A stretch of 64,000 bases of DNA, taken from the NCBI RefSeq assembly GCF_042477335.2, contig NC_091246.1, forward strand, positions 208,753,501 through 208,817,500. Reading direction: 5' to 3'. The stretch is from Ovis canadensis (taxonomy: Eukaryota; Chordata; Mammalia; Artiodactyla; Bovidae). How positions within the stretch are numbered: the first letter of the stretch is position 1; each line of letters opens with the position of its first letter. A model generated the notes under the pieces. It was not told the DNA's origin. It worked only from the letters and a program-made list of their open reading frames with translations, and searched no databases. A program made the translations under genes and the position numbers. Shown in pieces: positions 12,001 through 22,427 of the stretch.

Positions 12001-12190
12001 GCGATTCACGGCGTTGCACTGGGAGGGATTGGGAGCGGGAAGAAAAGGGGATGACAGAGGATGAGATGGCTGGATGGCATCACCAACTCAATGGACATGA
12101 GTTTGAGTCAACTCTGGGAGTTGGCGATGGACAGGGAGGCCTGGAGTGCTGCGATTCATGGGGTTGCAGAGTTGGACATGACTGAGCGAC
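9031..12190 (+). mobile_element. BovB (RTE) LINE, near full length, inactivated
   Basis: About 3.1 kb with recognisable order. The 5' region starts near 9031. The endonuclease domain includes IGTWNVRSM (about 9258) and ILGISKLKWTG (about 9340). After a linker comes a reverse transcriptase with [13 protein letters not shown] (about 11002), a GCILSPCLF-like block (about 11187) and YADD at 11307-11318. The C-terminal region follows, then the 3' end GGACATGACTGAGCGACTGA at about 12172. The endonuclease frame stops after 9558 and the RT region carries several frameshifts and stops, for example TAG at 10954. The last part contains a 150-bp direct duplication (11869-12018 repeated at 12019-12168). 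I could not find a TSD. Confidence 0.9.
11869..12168 (+). repeat. 150-bp direct tandem duplication in BovB 3' end
   Basis: The block beginning CTGGGATGGATTGGG at 11869 recurs as CTGGGAGGGATTGGG at 12019 with a constant 150-base offset. Both copies contain GGATGAGATGGCTGGATGGC and GATGGACAGGGAGGCCT. The first copy breaks off at CGTTGCA, short of the normal BovB end; the second runs on to the true 3' end. Confidence 0.9.
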
Positions 12191-12525
12191 TGAACTTAAA
12201 ATTCATATACTGAAATACTAACTGCCAATGTGATTAGGAGGTGGGGCCTTTGGTGGGGTGGGTGGTGATTAGTTCATGGAATAGCATCTCATGAATGGGA
12301 TTAGTGCCCTTATAAGAAAGATCCCCAGTGAGCTCTCTCACATGTTAAAACACAATGAGAAGGCAGCCATCTCTGATATAGGTAATGGGTCACCAGCTGA
12401 CATAAAATTTTCTGGCATCTTGATCTTGGACGTCCCAAGTTCAAGAACTGTAAGAAATAAATGTTTGGTGTTTAAACCACCCAGTCTATGGTACTTTATT
12501 ATAGCAGCCTAAACTGATGGAGAGA
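12191..12525 (+). repeat. MaLR LTR (MST type)
   Basis: The order of blocks fits an MST/THE1-like LTR: ATTAGGAGGTGGGGCCTTTG, TCATGAATGGGATTAGTGCC, CTTGATCTTGGACGTCCCAA, AAGAAATAAATG (poly(A) signal region), CACCCAGTCTATGGTACTTT. It abuts the BovB 3' end. Confidence 0.75.
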
Positions 12526-13090
12526 AAGGTCCTTTTCTATTTCTCCACTCCCTTGAATTTGGACTAGCTTATTGAACTGCTCTGACCAACAGAATATGGT
12601 GGAAGGGCTGTTAAATAAGTTCCAAAGCCTAATCCTTAAAGAGGCCTTGCAGCCTTACAGATTCTTTACCTTTTTAGAAGGCTACCTTAAGAATGCCCTG
12701 TAAGGATGCCAAACCAGCCTACCAGAGGATGAGAAGCCACACTGAGAAGAAATGAAGCCCTTTAATGAACAGCCAGCACCGTGTGCAAACATGCGAGTGC
12801 CAACAGTTCCAGGTTGGCTGAACAATTCCTTGTTGGTTTCACTTGGCTCTCTCATGCAGCTGAATCCACCTGGAGGGTTGACTGAGTTAGAAGGTCCAAG
12901 ATGTTCACACTCATATGTTTGCACACGGAGCTGGCTGTTCATTAAAGGGTTTCAGTTCTTCTCAGTGTGGCTTCTCATCCTCTGGTAGGCTAGTTTTTCT
13001 ACAGAATCATGCAACATAAAAAAAATCTTTTAGTCCTGAGTCATTAAATCTTGCGGTACTGGTTTAGGCAGCAGCAACAAACTTTAAGAT
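12526..13090 (+). repeat. MLT1-type LTR with internal inversion
   Basis: The left part (TTAAAGAGGCCTTGCAGCC, then CAGAGGATGAGAAGCCACAC) matches an MLT1-type LTR. The part from about 12850 to 12991 reads the same LTR in reverse complement. After 12992 the forward LTR end seems to resume (GAATCATG, then a GGTTTAGGCAGCAGCAACAA end). Confidence 0.55.
12716..12991. repeat. Long inverted repeat (84-bp arms, 108-bp spacer)
   Basis: The left arm 12716-12799 and the right arm 12908-12991 are near-perfect reverse complements. For example CAGAGGATGAGAAGCCACAC at 12723 pairs with GTGTGGCTTCTCATCCTCTG at 12965. Parts of the spacer also pair (GAGAGCC/GGCTCTC, CAGCTGAATCCACC), so the pairing reaches further in. 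The RNA could fold into a long hairpin. Confidence 0.9.
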
Positions 13091-13506
13091 AATACTTAAA
13101 ACAATAGCTTCTTGAAGGTGAGAACAACTGCTTGAGATTTTTCTGTTTTTATCTTTAGTTCGCCTATTATAGCATCTTGTAAGCCAGGCTGACTCCAACA
13201 CTTCATTCTACTACAATTTTTTAAAAAAACTGTGAAAACACAATGGAGAGCCATTAAAGGATTTTGTATGTAGTGAGTAATACCTAATAGGCACTTTGGA
13301 AGAGAACTTTGGTTACAATGTAGCATGGACTAGAGGGAGAAAAGACCTACAAAGGCGGGTGACCAATAAGAATACTGTTGGAATGGTCCTAGTGAGAGGT
13401 CTAGTAGGAAATTAGGTGCCTAGATCATACTTACTGCTACTGCTATTCCTACTATTACATGCATTATGTATTTATTTTTTATAGAATGTCACCTTGGTGA
13501 CTTTCT
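13091..13506. other. Unassigned DNA, possible old repeat
   Basis: The words GAGAGCCATTAAAGGATTTT and AATGGTCCTAGTGAGAGGTC resemble a common old mammalian interspersed repeat that I cannot name with certainty. No gene seen. Confidence 0.3.
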
Positions 13507-13735
13507 TTAAAAAAATTTATCTTTATTGAAGTATAGTTGATTTACAATGTTAGTTTCAGGTATACAGCAAAGTGATTCAGTTACATATATGCAGATGTGT
13601 ATATACAGAAATATATTCTTTTTCAGACTCTTTTCCGTTATACATTATTACAAGATACTGAACATAGTTCCCTGTGCTAAATAGTAAGTCTCTGTTATCT
13701 ATTTTATATATACTAGTGGTATAACACATTTATGA
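13507..13735 (-). mobile_element. L1 3'-end fragment
   Basis: GTATAGTTGATTTACAATGT, GTATACAGCAAAGTGATTCA and AACATAGTTCCCTGTGCTAA occur in the order found in the reverse complement of artiodactyl L1 3' ends. Confidence 0.65.
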
Positions 13736-13739
13736 TGAA

Positions 13740-13805
13740 CCAAGTACTGTAATTAGAAATTTGTACGTATTTGCTCATTTAATCCTTAATACAACCCTTT
13801 TAAAG
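13740..13805 (-). repeat. MIR fragment
   Basis: The words TTGCTCATTTAATCCTTAAT and ACAACCCTTTTA match the reverse complement of the MIR 3' half. Short and diverged. Confidence 0.4.
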
Positions 13806-14510
13806 AACTTTTTATTTTGAAAACAATTACAGACTCACATTCCCAAACTATGTGCCAGAAGGTCCCATGTATCCTCTCCCCAATGGTAACAACTTGCATA
13901 ACTACAGTAAAATATCAATACCAGGAAACCAACATTGGTACAGTCCGCAGATACTATCACTCAGGTTACTCAGATATCACCAGTTTTACAAGCATTCATT
14001 TGCCTGTGCATGTGCACGTGTAGTTCTATACAACTTTATAAAAGATGTAGACATGTGTAACTACCACCACAATCAAGACACAGAACTATTCTGTCACCAA
14101 GAAGATCCTTTATAATCACTCACTCCCGTCTCCCTGATCTCTAACTCCTGACAAACACCACTCTGCTCTTCATCTCTGTAATTTTGGTCTCCCAAGAACA
14201 CTATATACAGGGAATCATACAGAATGTAACCTTTTGAGAGTGGCTTTTTTTCACTTCAGACTCATCCTAGTTGTTGCATGTATCAATAGCTCATTCTTTT
14301 TACTGCTGTATATTATGAATGTGCCACCATTTGTTTAACCATTTACCTGTTGAAAAACATTTGGGTTGTTTCCAATTTTTGGAGATTAGGAATAAAATTG
14401 CTATGAACATTCAGGTACAGGTTTTTATATGAGTTTAAGTTTCGATTTCCCTGGAATAAATGTTCAGTAGTGCAGTTTCTGGGCTGTACAACTCTGCTTT
14501 TTCAAAGAAA
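13806..14510 (-). mobile_element. Old L1 3'-UTR fragment
   Basis: ACCACCACAATCAAGACACA, GGAATCATACAGAATGTAAC, ATCAATAGCTCATTCTTTTT and ATTTGGGTTGTTTCC follow the reverse-complement order of an ancient L1 (L1M) 3' end. Confidence 0.65.
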
Positions 14511-14514
14511 TTGA

Positions 14515-14610
14515 AGCTATAAACGGTGAAGCTGGGATTCTAATCTAGATAGTCTGCCTCTAGGTCCTAACTCTTCACACTGTTTCCAGTGGTTGTAGAA
14601 ACAGAGAGAA
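14515..14610 (-). repeat. MIR fragment
   Basis: GAAGCTGGGATTCTAATCTAG, then GTCTGCCTCTAGGTCCTAAC, fits the reverse complement of the MIR core. Confidence 0.45.
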
Positions 14611-14783
14611 ACAAATGGAATCAAAGAAACAGTAAGGAGGTAGAGTCAACAGAACCTAGCATTGCTCAGATGAGGGGTATATGAATAAAGTGTCAAGACT
14701 AACACTAGGTTCCAGTTTCAGCACATTAGATAGATGGTAAAATATAAACTGAACTTTAGATATGCTGTATTTAGGGGATACGC

Positions 14784-14998
14784 AGGGTTCTCCAGGTGCC
14801 ACAGCAGTAAAGAATCCACCTGCCAACGTAGGAGAAGCAGGAGATGCGGGTTTGATCCCTGGGTCGGGAAGATTTCCTGGAGGAGGAAATGGCAACCCAC
14901 TCCAGCGTTCTTGCCTGGAGAATCCCATGGACAGAGGAGCCTGGCAGGCTACAGTCCATGGGGTCGCAAACAGCGGACATGATTGAGCACACATGCAC
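14784..14998 (+). repeat. Bov-tA SINE
   Basis: A diverged tRNA head (GGGTTCTCCAGGTGCCACAG) is followed by a Bov-A body running to ACAGCGGACATGATTGAGCA. Confidence 0.85.
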
Positions 14999-14999
14999 A

Positions 15000-16282
15000 G
15001 GGAATCTGCAGATCATTCCCATCTTGCAGGCAACTAGATTAGATGCTGAGTAACATCAGAGAGAGGGTACAAAATGACAAGAGATTTGACAACAGAAGCC
15101 TGAAGAATAGAAATAATTGTCCCCTTTAGTTTTTCTCCCCACAATCAATAAAACAGTAGGTACTGTGACAGACTGAAAATTCATATTAACTTTAGATCTT
15201 ACAGCACTTCATGTCCACTTTATCAGTTTTACAATACTATTATAAAGTATGAGGTATAGAGTAAGAGACTTTCCCCTCCCCCACTCTCTTTCTCATTTAA
15301 AAAGAAATATAAAAGGAATACAAGCTGATTAAAAAGTCTTAATATGTCAGTATACATTTGTCCAAACCCATACAGTGTACAATACCCAAACTGAACCCTA
15401 GTGCAAACCATGGACTTCGGGTGATGTCAACGTGGGCTCATCAACTGTGACAAATGCACCACTCTGTGGGGTGTACTGGAAGCCATGCATGTGTGAGAGG
15501 GTGTATAGGAACTCTCTGTATTTTCTACTTAATTTTGCTATGAACCTAAAACTACTCTAAAAAGTCAATTAAAAAATAAAATTAAGCCTCAGTACAAAAG
15601 AATATGTAAAAAGCATAAATTTCACTCCTCTCTCAGTATCCAACTCCCTCCACCCATTTTTCAAAAAAAAAGATATGTAGAAAGGAATTTAAAGAGGTAA
15701 ACTGACAAATCTTAGAGCTAAATAAGAATCAAGCAATACCAAGGGTCAATGGATAATGTCAATTATACCTCAATAAAAAAAGCCAAGGATTTATAATGAT
15801 AAAAGTGATAGATAAGTTTGATTCTAACCTTTTTGGAAGTTCAGTATTTTGCAATAGAATAAAATAACTATTATGGAATCTATGCTTTGCCATTTAACAA
15901 TTTAAGTGCCACGTACCATTATTTTATGACTACATTTTTTGCAGTTGTATCTCAAACTGAGAAAGAATTATAATTTTATAAACAATGTCATACCTCTTAA
16001 TATATTACATAATTGAGTTTTTTATTCCTTTCTCTAAAAATAAAGTCTACACATTTATTTTTTCTCATACCTGTCTCCATGGAAGACAAATACCTAAATA
16101 GAACATCTAGGATTTAAAAGGATGAATCATGAATTTCTAAACATACCCTGTGTCAAAGTTAACACATTCACAATTTCAAGTTTTTATATTATTATTATTT
16201 TTTTTTACCAAAAGATGAGTTTATATCTTCATCATACCATAGCAATATTGCAAGAAAAACCCTTTCATCAAGAAAACTTCCA
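15000..16282. other. AT-rich DNA with an L1 3' end at 15400-15595
   Basis: The words TGTGAGAGGGTGTATAGGAA, AACTCTCTGTATTTTCTACT and ATGAACCTAAAACTACTCTA at 15490-15570 are an old L1 3' end on the + strand. A second L1-like end, TCAATTATACCTCAATAAA, lies near 15758. The rest shows no gene. Confidence 0.5.
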
Positions 16283-16563
16283 GGCTTCCCTGGTAGCTCA
16301 GTGGTAAAGTATCCACCTGCCGATTTAGGAGACAAGGGTTCCATCCCTGATCTGGGAGGATCCCACATGCCTCAGAGCAACTAAGCCCATGCGCCACAAC
16401 TACTGAGCCTGTGCTCTACAACTACTGAAGCCCTAGAGCCCACACTCCAAAACAAGAGAAGCCACCGTAACGAGACGCCCTCGCACCAAAATTAAGAGAG
16501 TAGCTCCTGATCTCTACAACTAAAGAGCCTGTGCAGCAATAAAGACTCAGCACAACCAAAAAG
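16283..16563 (+). repeat. CHR-1-type SINE (long form)
   Basis: The head GGCTTCCCTGGTAGCTCAGT is followed by the long-form body: GAGCAACTAAGCCCATGCGC, CACAACTACTGAGCCTGTGC, AAGAGAAGCCACCGTAACGA, and CAGCAATAAAGACTCAGCAC, ending in A-rich sequence. Confidence 0.85.
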
Positions 16564-18844
16564 AAGAAACTTCAAATTCTTATTTCTCAATTCTAGTGTT
16601 AGAACTAGATAGCTTTCAGAGACATTAAGAGAACAGGTTTGAATAAAAAGAAATTAGCTTGGTTTATGTAAAGGAGCTAAGTGCCAAGTAAAAACTAATT
16701 CCAACCAAAACATTCAGCACAATTTTTATTTCTGGCAACTTTAGCTCCTGGCTAGAAAGTCCATCCCAGTTATGACAATAAATGGTAAAAATTTATTGAG
16801 CTATAATATATTGATAGATTTAGAAGCCCTTTGTCTCAAGCTAAAACTACTGTTCTGGTTCACACCACATTGGGAGAGCCTTAAATGAAATCAATGATTC
16901 TCAAGTGGAAGCCTGTGGTAAACCATATCATCTAGGGGATTTATTTTTCCTTCAAAATATATCTACCTTCCTCATATTCTCCCTACCACTAAGATTCTTC
17001 AGCAAAGTGGAGATGATATCATGGAGATGCATGTGTACCTTTTTTTCTTTTAACTCTTAAGATTATTCTGATATATATGTAACTCCTCACTTTCATGGAG
17101 AATTCCTGAATTAGGTCCAACTCTGCTTTTTTAAATTTTAAAAATATTTTCCAATCATATTTTTAAACATTGTATCAATAGCAAACAAAAGAAGCAGAGC
17201 TACAAAGTGGCAAGAGCACAGCAGAAAGCATAGCAGGTAAGGGGCTGTACTAACAGCAGCCCTAAGCAACCTAGAGTTTTCTGTGCCAGCTCCCTCCAGA
17301 ACCCATTATATTACATTTTAGATGAATGCTCAGCTCATCATCCTGAGAAAAACACATAGTCTACTAGTCAGATAAAAATGTAAAAAGAAGCTATTTTGGA
17401 CATCAAAAAACTAAGCCATAGAAAAAGACAAAAATTCCTCTGTTCCTGCATTAAAAGAACAATAACAAAGTATTATTTTGTGCAGCTGATAACTTGTTTG
17501 GAGACTTTCTGCTCATATTTTATTATTTTAGTTTTTCAGTATGTAGCATTATTTTTCTATTATAAAACCCAGTCAAGCTAAAAACCTTAATCGTTCTAAA
17601 ACCTAATAAATTACTACAGAATGCCAAAAATGTATGGGAAAAAATCAAACAATCCTAATCCATATTGCTTGTCAAGACAGTTTAAGAGCTGGATTAGAAA
17701 AACAGGCTTTCAAGGTCCATTTTTGAGCAAACAATACTTCTTCACAGCCTTTATTCCGAATCCCTTATAAACAGCTTCAATATTGAAATGCACTAGAAAA
17801 GATAATTTCTAATCACATATAAATAATCAGCCAATTATTATTATATTCTGATTTGGATTAGCGTTCCTTAAATCACTTGCTTATTTCCTATTCAATGTTC
17901 AACTTTATCGCATTCAACAATGACACCTACTGGCCATTTAGAATCAGCCATTCTCTAAGACATCTCTAGTAGGCTGGTTATATAAGAAGAAACACATACA
18001 TATACACACAAGATACACATAACCTGCATGAAAACAGAGATTTGTTCATAGGTACTCACACTACAGAACTGCACCTAAAATAGAAGCAGAACTGTTCTTC
18101 CTGACTGAGTATTATTCTTGCCAAAAGATAAGGAAGAATGAAATACCAAGTATCAAAATTTTATCTGAAACAGATAAATATCCCAGTACTCTAAACATTT
18201 CAGAACAAACTCTTAATGATCCAACACTCTTTACCAAATGACATTTAGAGGAAAAAAAGTTCCTAATTTAGTTTCTGGGATATACTAATATAAATCATCA
18301 ATAATAGGAAAAAAAAGAATTTTGGAAAGTTCTGACATGCAGTATTAAGCTCAGAAAAATTATATACTTGCTAATAAATACATTAGTCTTTATAGTCTAA
18401 GATAAAGGCAACATTTCAATCAGCTTACATTTTAGAAATGTACAATGCCTCTTTTAAAACTGCTTTCCAATGCGCTATAAAAAATCAAGCTTTTTAATGT
18501 AATATGTCATTCCATAATACACAGTGAATGGAATTCCATTTTAATTCTACATTTCAAAGTGCAAATGAGTGACAGAAACTTAGAATTATATCTGTAAACA
18601 CAGTTTACCTCTATCGGAGAGGGTCAAAAGACATACTTTTTAAACCTTAGAAATAAATAATTCATAACCAGTTTCCCAGACTTAGGGAGCAAATTACTTA
18701 AAGATAACTTCCCCTCCCTTCCCACCCCCCCAAAAAAATCAGACCACCATCTCATTTTCAGTCTCTAACGTCCACAATATTTAGGGAGTGAAAAAAGAAA
18801 AAATTACCAACTAATTTTCTAGTCATTTTCCAAGTTGTACTTAC
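16564..18844. other. AT-rich presumed intron, nothing recognised
   Basis: About 2.3 kb with no repeat family, reading frame or splice pair that I can support. It lies immediately left of the candidate FAM126B untranslated exon. Confidence 0.4.
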
Positions 18845-18878
18845 CTTCTGCTATAGATTTTCGAGCGTCTCCACTTCC
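18845..18878 (-). other. Candidate 34-nt 5' exon of FAM126B/HYCC2
   Basis: On the minus strand a T-rich tract and TCTTAAG acceptor precede GGAAGTGGAGAC..., and the segment ends ...TAGCAGAAG followed by the strong donor GTAAGTAC (+ strand GTACTTAC at 18837-18844). A good acceptor and donor 34 bases apart, about 0.9 kb from a divergent promoter, fit a small 5' exon. The gene name is inferred only from conserved gene order. There is no start codon in the exon. Confidence 0.3.
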
Positions 18879-19339
18879 CTTAAGATTTGGGAAAAAAAAA
18901 AATTTGTAATCAGTCATGACCCTTAAAACAAATAAATTCACGAACTACAAAACGTGAACCTGGCCACGCTCATCTCAAACTAACACATCTCTCAACCCAA
19001 GTCCATATTTGGGATAAGCTCTTCGTGACTACTCTATCCTTCATGGTTCTTCGCCCACAGAGCCTGCCGGGATAGAAAACAGTCAAACCAACAGGGGGAA
19101 AAAAACAAAAAAACTACTCAGACACATTAATAGGTTGCAAGACCTCCTCTTTCCAGGAGGGACAACCTAGTTGTTTGCGTAAATAACAGCCAAGGGTTAC
19201 ATAATGTACAGCTATGAAGTCTCAACTATCTCACTGCCAATATATATTTTTCTTCATCGCTACCCCCGTTCCCACTCTGAGAAATGGCCCTAGGAAGAAG
19301 CAAACCCTAGGATTTCTCTCAGGTGTTTGCAATGCCGTG

Positions 19340-20140
19340 TCCTCTTCTCTCTCTGAGCTCCATACAAGGAATTCCTCCAGCCTTCACAACACCGTCTTGC
19401 TCCCGCCTCTCTCCGGTCTCCGCCAGCGCCACCGCAGCCCCCCACGCCCGAGGCTCCCACGTCGCCCCGCAGGGCTCAGCCTCCACCCGCCTCGACTGCT
19501 TCTCCTCCTCGCGACCCTTCCAAGCGGCTACCTATCTCCTAGTGGTTCCGGAACCACCAAAACTAGGGCTAACGCCTTCCCAGACCACCCTCGGCAGATC
19601 CCGTCTATAGCTCCTGTGGCTGAGAAGAAGAAAATCCTTCCTATCTGGCACTCCGCGTCCCCCAAAGACAGCGCCGCCGCCTACCTGTCACCCCGCTGCC
19701 TCCGGCTTCTTACCGCCACCGCCTCCCACAGCAGGCTGCCAACTGCAGCGCAACAACCCGCCGTCTCATTGGGTGATTCCACGCTCCAACAACGGTGCCG
19801 CTGATTGGTAGCAGAATGCCCGCGGCCCTCCTTCTGTGCAGCGTCTAAAGATTCCGGCCTCCTAGCAAGACGAGGTCGCGCCTTCCTCACCCTCTGTCCT
19901 CCACAGTTTCCCTTACCTCGGCCAAACTACAGATGCACAGATATGCGGGGGAAATGTCCACTTCAGGCAGGCTTCATGTCACCTCCACTGGTCCAGGAAT
20001 CTGTGACCCAGCACAAAGATGTTTAATTTCTCCTCTGGTTTCCTGCCGTAAGTCACTCGAGGTGACAACTTCCGTTTCCGGTTGCCGCTGGCTGGAGGGG
20101 TGAATCTTGAGTGTCCTGAGAGGTCAGATTGCTGTCAGGT
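19340..20140. promoter_or_regulatory. CpG-rich divergent promoter (FAM126B/HYCC2 - NDUFB3)
   Basis: This is the most CpG-dense stretch of the first 59 kb, in otherwise AT-rich DNA. Two inverted CCAAT boxes (ATTGG at 19768-19772 and 19804-19808) read CCAAT on the minus strand and suit leftward transcription. A tandem ETS-type pair, CTTCCGTTTCCGG, at 20069-20081 lies just upstream of the NDUFB3 donor; paired GGAA motifs are the classic NRF-2/GABP target in genes for respiratory-chain subunits. Candidate minus-strand donors for a FAM126B first exon are GAG|GTAAGG (exon end 19917), GCG|GTAAGA (19714) and CAG|GTAGGC (19685). Which is used, and the start sites, cannot be read from sequence. Confidence 0.75.
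20075..20138 (+). other. NDUFB3: NDUFB3 exon 1 (5' UTR, start approximate)
   Basis: The segment ends in GATTGCTGTCAG followed by the donor GTAAAT at 20139. Joining it to exon 2 at 26911 gives TGTCAG-ACATGGCC, a good initiation context with a purine at -3 and G at +4. No start codon lies in the exon. The 5' boundary is a guess placed after the tandem ETS motif. Intron 1 is 20139-26910 (6,772 bases). Confidence 0.6.
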
Positions 20141-20473
20141 AAATTGGGGAGCTTTTGGGAGATCTCTCGCTGGGGAATAAGAATGAGACTCTATTCTGAG
20201 GATTGTCAAAAGGGAGAGATTAAATGGAGGATGATGAGAGTGCTCAAGAGGGAAAGAATCGAAGAACTGTCAGGAGAGAACAATGAAGTCCTGGAGTAGT
20301 TGAGGGGTGGCTGTAGGATGCAGTGAGAATCACCATAGTTAAGTCCAAACCCTTTTTTTCCTCCTCGGCCACCCCGTGTTTTTTTGGTTTACCTTTGAAT
20401 CGAATGATGGCACAACCATCCTCGAATTGAAAGTTTGTAAATTTACAATGCCTGCCTCACGAACCTGTGTTTG

Positions 20474-20675
20474 CTGTTGTTCTTTAGTCGCTAACTCGTG
20501 TCTGGCTCTTTTGTGACTCCATGGACAGTTGCCCACCAGGCTCCTCTGTCCATGGAATTTCCCAGACAAGAATACTGGAGTGAGTAGCCACTTCCTTCTC
20601 CAGGTGATCTTCCCGACCCAGGACCCGCATCTCCTGCATTGCAGGCGGATTCTTTACCGCTGAGCCACATGGGAG
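20474..20675 (-). repeat. Bov-tA SINE (left of a tandem pair)
   Basis: A reverse-complement Bov-tA, with the tRNA head ending CTGAGCCACATGGGAG. It abuts a second copy in the same orientation with no spacer. Confidence 0.85.
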
Positions 20676-20868
20676 TTGCTCAGTTGTCCCTGGCTCTTTG
20701 CGACCCCATGAATTGTAGCCCACCAGGTTCCTCTATCCGTGGGATTTTTCCTGGCAAGATTACTGGACTGGATTGCCATTTCCTCCTCCAAGGGGTCTTC
20801 CTGACCCAGGGCTCCAACACGCATCTCCGGCATTGCAGGCGGAGTCTTTACAGCTGAGCCACCTGGGA
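20676..20868 (-). repeat. Bov-tA SINE (right of a tandem pair)
   Basis: A second reverse-complement Bov-tA (TTGCTCAGTTGTCCCTGGCT to GAGCCACCTGGGA). The pair lies about 350 bases into NDUFB3 intron 1. Confidence 0.85.
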
Positions 20869-20907
20869 TGTATAGTATAATTTTATTTATTTGTTTTTTT
20901 GAAGATT

Positions 20908-21094
20908 TAGTATTTATTTATCTGGTTGCAGTCCGGCCTTAGTTGCAGCACATGGGATCTTTGTTTTGTCATGCGTGACCTTTCGTTGCAGTGTTTGGGG
21001 TCAGTGTTGTGGCAGTCAGCAGTTGTGGCACACCAGGCTTAGTTGCTCTGCATTGCATGGCAGATTCTAAACCACTGGACCACCAGGGAAGTCC
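20908..21094 (-). repeat. CHR-1-type SINE
   Basis: The reverse complement of the CHR family: GGTTGCAGTCCGGCCTTAGT, CAGCACATGGGATCTTTG, and CCACTGGACCACCAGGGAAG at the head end. Confidence 0.75.
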
Positions 21095-21669
21095 TTGTAG
21101 TAACTTTTAAATTAGATTTTTCTGGCATGAAAGTTTATGACCCAGAGTTAAAGTGAAAAGGAGATACAAAGTCATCACACTAATGTTTAGTATGATTACT
21201 CTTTTTAAATTGCCTATACACAGATGCAGACTGGAAGTGACGCTAAAGGTGAAACCAGTTCATTTGTCTTTAATTTTCTAATTTTCCGATGGTAATAACA
21301 ATTTTTTAGAGGAGAAATTGAAACATATAATTCAAAGTCTTTGGTAAACTGTGAAATTATGTATATTGTAAGTGGCATTACCCATTTATTTCCTTATTAG
21401 GGAAGGTACGCCTGCACTCTTCTGTACTAGAGCCAGCTCCCTTGAGTGGAGACTGATCTTCACCAAAGTTATAGGTTCACTTCAGGCATAGATAGAATGA
21501 GGTGGGGAAAAAAATTAGTGATTACATGTTCTTTCCTTGTTGAACTAATTTCCTTGCTGTTCTTATTTGAGCAGCTCTGAAATGGAAATTAATCACCTCT
21601 TACTGACTCCTTGACACAGTTTAAGTCACTTTATCTAATTTTAATTTTTATTGTGACATATACATAGCA
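21095..21669. other. NDUFB3 intron 1, nothing recognised
   Basis: AT-rich with no identifiable repeat or gene. Confidence 0.4.
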
Positions 21670-21737
21670 GATGGAGAAGGAAATGGCAACCCACTCCCGT
21701 GTTCTTGCCTGGAAAATCCCATGGACAGGGGAGCCTA
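21670..21737 (+). repeat. Bov-A SINE fragment
   Basis: Only the block from GATGGAGAAGGAAATGGCAA to ATGGACAGGGGAGCCT is present. Both ends are truncated. Confidence 0.75.
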
Positions 21738-21816
21738 ATACATATAAAAAGGCTATATAAAACATAAGTACATATAAACAAATTATAATCAAGCAAACAA
21801 TTGATCCCGTTCATTT

Positions 21817-22427
21817 CAGTTGCTCAGTCGTGTTTGACTCTTTGCGACCCCATGCACTGCAGCACACCAGGCTTCCCTGTCCATCACCAACTCCCGGAGC
21901 TTGCTCAGATTCATGTCCATTGAGTCAGTGATGCCATCCAACCATCTCATCCTCTGTCGTTCCCTTTTCCTCCTGCCTTCAATCTTTCCTAGCATCAGGG
22001 TCTTTTCCAAGGAGTCAGTTCTTTGCATCAGGTGGCCAAAGTATTGGAGTTTGAGCTTCAGCATCAGTCCTTCCAGTGAATGTTCAGGACTGATTTCCTT
22101 TAGGATGGACTGGTTGGATTCCTTGCAGTCCAAGGGACTCTCAAAAGTCTTCTCCAACACCACAGTTCAAAAGCATCAGTTCTTTGGCGCTGAGCTTTCT
22201 TTATTGTCCAACTCTCATATCCATACATGACTACTGGAAAAACCACAGCTTTGACTAGACGGACCTTTGCTGGCAAAGTAATGTCTCAGCTTTTTAATAT
22301 GCTGTCTACATTTGTCATAGCTTTTCTTCCAGGGAGCAAGCATCTTTTAATTTCATGGCTGCAATCACCATCTGCAGTGATTTTGGAGCCCAAGAAAATA
22401 AAGTCTCACTGTTTCCATTGTTTCCCC
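21817..22427 (-). mobile_element. BovB 3' end
   Basis: The reverse complement of the BovB 3' end begins at CAGTTGCTCAGTCGTGTTTG (+ strand) and runs through the C-terminal ORF2 region until a break in TTTCCCC. The minus-strand frame 21816-22163 is a remnant of the ORF2 C-terminus. 5' truncated. Confidence 0.9.

Noticed and set aside
1-19300. FAM126B/HYCC2 coding exons
   Set aside because: I looked for the N-terminal coding exon on the minus strand and saw none; only the intron and leader region appear to be included.
19214-20026. Long Pro/Ser/Leu/Arg-rich frames (up to 196 codons) in the CpG region
   Set aside because: CpG islands lack stop codons in several frames at once. Frames overlap on both strands and match no protein I know.
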